Below are positions 59,661 to 64,000 of a DNA stretch of 64,000 nucleotides, one piece after another. The DNA comes from Bacillus sp. SB49 (GTDB lineage Bacteria > Bacillota > Bacilli > Bacillales > Halobacillaceae). Positions within the stretch are counted from its first letter, which is position 1. Every line of letters begins with the position of its first letter. A model generated the notes under the pieces. The model ran no database searches and had not been told where the DNA came from. It was given only the letters and a program-made list of their open reading frames with translations. The translations under genes were made by a program, and so were the position numbers. The stretch is taken from positions 2,703,501 through 2,767,500 of the forward strand of contig NZ_CP048117.1 in the NCBI RefSeq assembly GCF_000469135.2, in the 5' to 3' direction.

Positions 59661-60911
59661 ATGAATACCAATACGGGAAGAGATCAAATCAATATTCCTG
59701 CAAACGAGGAACTGATCGAGTGGCTGGCATCCTACGGTAAAACAAAAGACGGAGGTGTCGAACGCCTCCTCTATACGGAGGCTTGGCTGAGTGCCCAGAA
59801 CGCTTTGAAGGAACGCATGGAATCTATCGGACTCACTTCCCGCTTTGACAGTGTCGGCAATCTTTTTGGGAGATTGGAAGGAAGTGAGCCGGAAGCGGAC
59901 TGCGTCCTGACCGGTTCTCATATCGATACCGTAAGGAACGGAGGCAAATATGACGGCGCCTATGGAATCATTGCGGGTCTGATTGCCGTTCAGCGACTAA
60001 TGACTGAATTCGGAAGACCGAAGCGCTCGATTGAAATCGTTTCTCTCTGCGAAGAAGAGGGCAGCAGGTTTCCCATTACCTTCTGGGGTTCCGGACACAT
60101 TACAGGACGATATGGTTTGGAGGATGGATCCAACATCCAGGATCATAACGGTATTTCCTTATATGAAGCGATGAAAGCATGCGGCTTCGATCCTGCCCGG
60201 TACACTTCCCCCGTTCGGAAGGATATCCATCGTTTCTTTGAGTGTCATATTGAACAGGGAATCGTCCTTGAAAAAACCGGATCAGCGCTGGGTATCGTCC
60301 GCCATATCGTCGGACAGAAACGCTTCACCATAAAAGTTAATGGAGAAAGCAATCACGCAGGTACGACACCAATGCCTTTTCGAAAAGATGCCCTCGCCGT
60401 TTCAGCGGATATCATTCATTTCATTACGAAAACGGCTGCATCCACACACCCGGACCTCGTCGCCACAGTCGGGCAGATCCGGGCGGTACCGAACGTTCCC
60501 AACGTCATTGCAGGGGAAGCCCTTTTCACCCTTGACGTCCGCCACCAGGATAACGACATTCTCCAGGAATATTGTGAGGAAATCCACCGTTACTGTCTTC
60601 ACTGCGAAGCCGCCTATCTCATGTCTGTCGATATGAAGCCATGGCTTGAGGTAACGCCGGCAGAACTGGATCCGTCTCTGTTTCAATTAGCCTGCCATAC
60701 GGCTGACAGGATGAACATTAACGCGAGAACGATCATCAGTGGAGCCGGACATGACGCACAGGTTTTCGCTCCTTTCTGTCCAACCTCTCTCCTATTCGTC
60801 CCGAGTCGAAATGGACGAAGCCACTGCCCGGAAGAATATACACCCCCCGAGGAACTGGAAAAGGGAATTGAGCTGCTCACAAGTATGCTTTATCAATCTG
60901 CTTATGTATAA
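59661..60911 (+). CDS. pucF: allantoate amidohydrolase
   Basis: Zinc or manganese peptidase-M20-type enzyme that releases ammonia and carbon dioxide from allantoate to give ureidoglycine. I chose the ATG at 59661 (AAAGGATGG in front); the frame is open further upstream but that part covers the promoter. The protein has 416 residues. Metal motifs: GSHIDTVRNGGKYDGAYG near residue 80, CEEEGSRF near 132, HIEQG near 196 and SHCPEEYTP near 388. It leads the plus-strand block pucF-pucG-pucH, divergent from pucR. Confidence 0.94.
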   Translation: MNTNTGRDQINIPANEELIEWLASYGKTKDGGVERLLYTEAWLSAQNALKERMESIGLTSRFDSVGNLFGRLEGSEPEADCVLTGSHIDTVRNGGKYDGAYGIIAGLIAVQRLMTEFGRPKRSIEIVSLCEEEGSRFPITFWGSGHITGRYGLEDGSNIQDHNGISLYEAMKACGFDPARYTSPVRKDIHRFFECHIEQGIVLEKTGSALGIVRHIVGQKRFTIKVNGESNHAGTTPMPFRKDALAVSADIIHFITKTAASTHPDLVATVGQIRAVPNVPNVIAGEALFTLDVRHQDNDILQEYCEEIHRYCLHCEAAYLMSVDMKPWLEVTPAELDPSLFQLACHTADRMNINARTIISGAGHDAQVFAPFCPTSLLFVPSRNGRSHCPEEYTPPEELEKGIELLTSMLYQSAYV

Positions 60912-60926
60912 GAAGGGAGAAAGAAT

Positions 60927-62186
60927 ATGACCTACCGTGACTTAAACACTCCAATACGAACCATTATGACACCAGGACCTGTGGAGGTGGACCCTCGAGT
61001 GCTTCGAGCCATGAGCACACCGATCGTCGGACAATTTGACCCCGCCTTTACCGCCATTATGAACGAAGTAATGGAAATGCTCCGGCAAACGTTTCAGACA
61101 AAGAACAAATGGGCATTTCCCGTCGACGGTACATCGAGATCCGGAATAGAAGCGATGCTGTGCAGCATCATCGAGCCGGGCGACAACGTTCTCGTCCCGA
61201 TTTTCGGACGGTTCGGCTATCTTTTGACGGAAATCTGCGAGCGGTACGGAGCAGAGGTACACACGATGGAATGCCCCTGGGGAGAAGTGTTCGAGGAGGA
61301 GCAGGTAATCAAAGAAATAGAACGAATTTCTCCTAAAATCGTTGCCCTTGTCCACGGAGAGACATCGACCGGCCGGATGCAGCCTATGACGAAGATAGGA
61401 CACGCATGTCGACAGGCGGGCGCCCTTTTTATTGTCGATGCTGTTGCCTCCATAGGTGGAGTGGAAATTAAAGTAGACGAATGGGAGATCGACGGAATTG
61501 TCGGCGGAACACAAAAATGCCTTTCCGTACCTTCCGGAATGGCACCGCTCACTTATAACGAACGAATTGAGGAACTAATCCGAGCGAGGAAGAAAGTCGA
61601 ACGCGGCATCTCGACAGAAGGGGACCGCGAAAAAGAAGGACTCAGATCCAAACCATTTATTAAGAGCAACTACCTGGATTTAAGTATGCTGCAGGAGTAT
61701 TGGGGGCCTAGAAGGCTGAATCACCACACAGAAGCTACGACCATGCTGTATGCTCTGAGAGAAGGCTTGCGCATCGTTCTGGAAGAAGGGCTGGAATATA
61801 GGTTTGAACGCCACAAGCACCATGAGTCCGCCCTCATCAAAGGATTAGAAGCAATGGGGCTGCAAATCTTCGGCAATCCAGCCTGCAAACTTCCGACCGT
61901 AACGTGTGTGACGATACCTTCTGAGATTGATGGGGAATCGGTACGAAGGATGCTGCTTGATGAATTCGGAATCGAGATCGCAAGTTCATTCGGTCTTCTC
62001 CAAGGAAAAATATGGAGAATAGGGACGATGGGTTACAGCTGCCGGAAGGAAAACATCCTTCGCACATTGAGCGCGTTGGAAGCTGTTCTCATCCGACACG
62101 GCACAGATATCCAGCCTGGAAAAGCACTGCAGGCTGCTTTGGACAGCTACGGCGTACAGACATTCAGAAAGTCAGCGCAGCACTGA
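60927..62186 (+). CDS. pucG: (S)-ureidoglycine-glyoxylate transaminase
   Basis: PLP enzyme of the class V aminotransferase family, 419 residues. PucG of B. subtilis transfers the amino group of ureidoglycine to glyoxylate, giving oxalurate and glycine. The PLP lysine is in GGTQKCLSVPSG near residue 195, the cofactor aspartate in FIVDAVASIGG near 171, and TPGPVEVDPRVLRAM near 15 is the family start. It follows pucF by 15 bases. The same family includes serine-glyoxylate and alanine-glyoxylate enzymes; context decides for PucG. Confidence 0.92.
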   Translation: MTYRDLNTPIRTIMTPGPVEVDPRVLRAMSTPIVGQFDPAFTAIMNEVMEMLRQTFQTKNKWAFPVDGTSRSGIEAMLCSIIEPGDNVLVPIFGRFGYLLTEICERYGAEVHTMECPWGEVFEEEQVIKEIERISPKIVALVHGETSTGRMQPMTKIGHACRQAGALFIVDAVASIGGVEIKVDEWEIDGIVGGTQKCLSVPSGMAPLTYNERIEELIRARKKVERGISTEGDREKEGLRSKPFIKSNYLDLSMLQEYWGPRRLNHHTEATTMLYALREGLRIVLEEGLEYRFERHKHHESALIKGLEAMGLQIFGNPACKLPTVTCVTIPSEIDGESVRRMLLDEFGIEIASSFGLLQGKIWRIGTMGYSCRKENILRTLSALEAVLIRHGTDIQPGKALQAALDSYGVQTFRKSAQH

Positions 62187-62205
62187 CAGAAAGGGGACAG
62201 CTGAT

Positions 62206-63534
62206 ATGAATGGAACGTTGGACTTAATAATAAAACAGGCGTCTGTCGTTTTAGAAAGCGGTATCCTACAGAAGGATATCGGTATTAAAAACGGGAAGGT
62301 CGTCTCTATCGAAGATACGCTTTCCCAACCGGCCGCCGATGTGTATGATGCCTCCGGGCTGCATCTGTTCCCAGGGATGATCGACACCCATGTCCATTTC
62401 AATGAACCGGGCCGGGAAGAATGGGAAGGGTTCGCTACCGGCTCACGCATGATGGCCGCCGGGGGCGCAACGATGTTCTTCGATATGCCTTTGAACGGCA
62501 TACCGTCCACCACCACACGCGGAGCCCTCATCGAAAAGCAAAGAGTAGCAGCTCAAAAATCACTCATAGATTTCAGATTATGGGGTGGTTTGGTCCCCGG
62601 AAATGAACACCACCTCGCGTCCATGGCGGAGGAGGGGGTGATCGGCTTTAAAGCCTTTCTTTCTGAGACAGGAAACGATGAATTTGAAGCAGTCGATGAC
62701 CATACCTTGATTCAAGGAATGAAAGAAATCGCAAAAACAGGAAAAGTCCTGGCTTTGCATGCTGAAAGTGGACCAATGACTGCATTTCTAACAAAGGAAT
62801 TTTCCAAAAGAGGTAATGGTACACCGGAGGAATACCTCGCTTCCAGACCTGTCGAAGCAGAACTGGAAGCAGTGGAAAGAGCTATTTATTATGCAGAGAT
62901 AGTGAAATGCCCTCTCCATTTCGTCCATATAAGCAGCAAGAGATCCTTAGAAAGGATTGAAGCAGCGAAAGCAAAGGGCATGGACATTACAGTCGAAACA
63001 TGTGCCCACTATTTATTATTCAACCATATCGCATTAAAGCAAAAAGGAGCCATCGCTAAATGCGCTCCACCACTGCGCTCCGAAGAGGAGCAAAAAGAAT
63101 TGATTGAACTGGTGATGGAAGAGCGATTCGATTTCATTACTTCCGATCACTCTCCATGCCCCCCCGATATGAAATCATCGGACAACTTGTTTGAGTCATG
63201 GGGCGGTATCAGTGGTGGACAATTCACCCTACTATCTATGGTCGAGCTTGCCGTCACTTATAATATTCCTTTTGAAAAAATTGCTTCGTTGACTGCCGGC
63301 AATGCTGCAAGGCGGTTTCAATTGGAAAACAAAGGACATATCCGAATTGGTAACGATGCAGATTTCGCCTTAGTGAACACCAGAAGACCCTTCACCGTGA
63401 CAGAGGACAACTTCCGGGCTAAGCATAAGCACAGCATATATATGGGACACACTTTTCCGTGCACGATCGAAGCATCTCTGTCACGCGGGAGGATGGTTTT
63501 CAAGCAAGACTACGAAAAGCAACGCACTCATTAA
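62206..63534 (+). CDS. pucH: allantoinase
   Basis: Opens the ring of allantoin to allantoate; cyclic amidohydrolase with a two-metal site, 442 residues. Metal ligands: DTHVHFNEPGR near residue 59, LHAESG near 184, HFVHISS near 240 and TSDHSPCPPD near 313; the lysine of GFKAFLS near 147 would be the carbamylated bridge. AAAGGGG precedes the ATG. It is the last gene of the plus-strand block and shares a terminator with the convergent FAH gene. Confidence 0.95.
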   Translation: MNGTLDLIIKQASVVLESGILQKDIGIKNGKVVSIEDTLSQPAADVYDASGLHLFPGMIDTHVHFNEPGREEWEGFATGSRMMAAGGATMFFDMPLNGIPSTTTRGALIEKQRVAAQKSLIDFRLWGGLVPGNEHHLASMAEEGVIGFKAFLSETGNDEFEAVDDHTLIQGMKEIAKTGKVLALHAESGPMTAFLTKEFSKRGNGTPEEYLASRPVEAELEAVERAIYYAEIVKCPLHFVHISSKRSLERIEAAKAKGMDITVETCAHYLLFNHIALKQKGAIAKCAPPLRSEEEQKELIELVMEERFDFITSDHSPCPPDMKSSDNLFESWGGISGGQFTLLSMVELAVTYNIPFEKIASLTAGNAARRFQLENKGHIRIGNDADFALVNTRRPFTVTEDNFRAKHKHSIYMGHTFPCTIEASLSRGRMVFKQDYEKQRTH

Positions 63535-63584
63535 AAGAAACCAGGGCTCCATCCTGCTAAAGGACGGTCACCCTGGTTTCTTTT
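63533..63584. terminator. shared bidirectional terminator overlapping the FAH gene
   Basis: Perfect 14-bp stem AAAAGAAACCAGGG / CCCTGGTTTCTTTT (63533-63546 and 63571-63584) between convergent genes. The right arm is coding sequence for the last residues of the FAH-family protein and its stop codon lies in the loop. Confidence 0.88.
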
Positions 63585-64000
63585 CTTTCCACTGGATTTT
63601 CCAATGGATCTAAACCGGTGATTAAGCAGCCAGGACGGTCACCTGGATGAATCATGTTTGAACCCGGCGTCCCGGTCAAAATGACATCCCCGGGCTGTAA
63701 CGTCATGATTTTGGAGAAAAAAGAAACGATGAAAGCTGGTGAATACATCATATTTCCTACTGTATTCTCATGCGTAACTTTTCCATTTAAGGTTGTCTTC
63801 ACTATGACGTCTTCAAGAGAAGACCAATGATCTCCAGATACGAGATCGGACCCAAGGGAACAAAAGGTATCAAAGCTTTTGGACCACTGCAGATACTTAT
63901 CATCAGCTCTATGAATGTCTTTCTCCGTCATATCAAGAGCTGTCGTGTACCCGGCAATAAAGCGCTGAGCCTCCCTCACCTCTATATCCCTGCAGGTTTT
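63557..64000 (-). CDS. fumarylacetoacetate hydrolase-family protein, 5' end outside window
   Basis: Only the C-terminal 147 residues are present; the frame is open to the window edge (the GTG at 63979 is internal). FAH-fold motifs are seen: RFIAGYTTALDMTEKD near the start, QWSKSFDTFCSLGSDLV, and LQPGDVILTGTPGSN, which holds the usual active-site turn. Members cleave C-C bonds or decarboxylate acylpyruvates; which reaction applies is not visible. It converges on pucH. A link to ureide breakdown is possible but not shown, because it lies on the other strand. Confidence 0.85.
   Translation of the reverse strand, partial: KTCRDIEVREAQRFIAGYTTALDMTEKDIHRADDKYLQWSKSFDTFCSLGSDLVSGDHWSSLEDVIVKTTLNGKVTHENTVGNMMYSPAFIVSFFSKIMTLQPGDVILTGTPGSNMIHPGDRPGCLITGLDPLENPVERKETRVTVL

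Overview
The window is a continuous chromosomal stretch from a low-to-medium-GC Gram-positive of the family Bacillaceae. The protein sequences and several gene-order blocks match Bacillus subtilis: cggR-gapA-pgk-tpiA-gpmI-eno; yvcI-rapZ-yvcK-whiA-crh beside clpP and a tRNA-Arg; hisZGDBHAFI-yvcD; hprK-lgt-yvoD-ppaX-yvoF. The details (ptsHI joined to the fructose operon, a prfC gene, a complete urate-degradation cluster) fit a halophilic or halotolerant relative such as Halobacillus or a neighbouring genus; that genus guess is inference. I saw no insertion sequence, prophage, CRISPR array or rRNA operon. No gap between genes exceeds about 300 bases. Layout. 1-5010 (+): 3' part of a fructose/PTS operon, fruK (cut by the window edge), fruA, ptsH, ptsI and a small ytzI-like membrane protein, closed by a terminator. 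5134-6305 (-): a nitroreductase and a YdcF-type protein. 6396-13437 (-): the glycolytic operon under CggR, with a clear CggR operator. 13590-14426: a glutaredoxin-like protein, a small unknown protein and tRNA-Arg(CCG). 14630-15340 (+): clpP with a CtsR operator over its promoter. 15391-19162 (-): crh, whiA, yvcK, rapZ and a NUDIX hydrolase. 19321-21495 (-): trxB and a TPR protein, separated by a long imperfect hairpin. 21585-28072 (-): an eight-gene histidine operon with its promoter; hisC is absent, as in B. subtilis. 28276-29097: an unknown two-helix membrane protein. 29218-38060 (-): glycerol genes glpD, glpK, glpF and glpP, the last fused head-to-tail to the hprK-lgt-yvoD-ppaX-yvoF operon. 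38153-39569: yvlD and yvlB. 39666-40735: bacillithiol gene bshB2 with yojF. 40741-45695: uvrBA with a LexA box. 45850-47594: release factor 3. 47686-50925 (+): a SWIM/SNF2 helicase. 50967-51914: ctaA. 52074-53048: a Fur-controlled siderophore ABC ATPase. 53098-63534: two short chromate-family transporters and a divergent urate/allantoin degradation cluster around pucR. 63557-64000: the end of an FAH-family gene. The common theme is carbon-source control. The window holds the phosphocarriers HPr and Crh, the kinase HprK and the pyrophosphatase PpaX that act on them, the glycolytic repressor CggR, the gluconeogenesis factor YvcK, and the glycerol antiterminator GlpP with its apparent targets. 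Both glycerol leaders carry a terminator hairpin directly preceded by the same short motif, a good candidate for the GlpP recognition element. The purine cluster covers urate to allantoate and the ureidoglycine transaminase step, and adds a gamma-glutamyltransferase homologue that may be an oxamate amidohydrolase. No wholly new system is evident; the most interesting points are regulatory.
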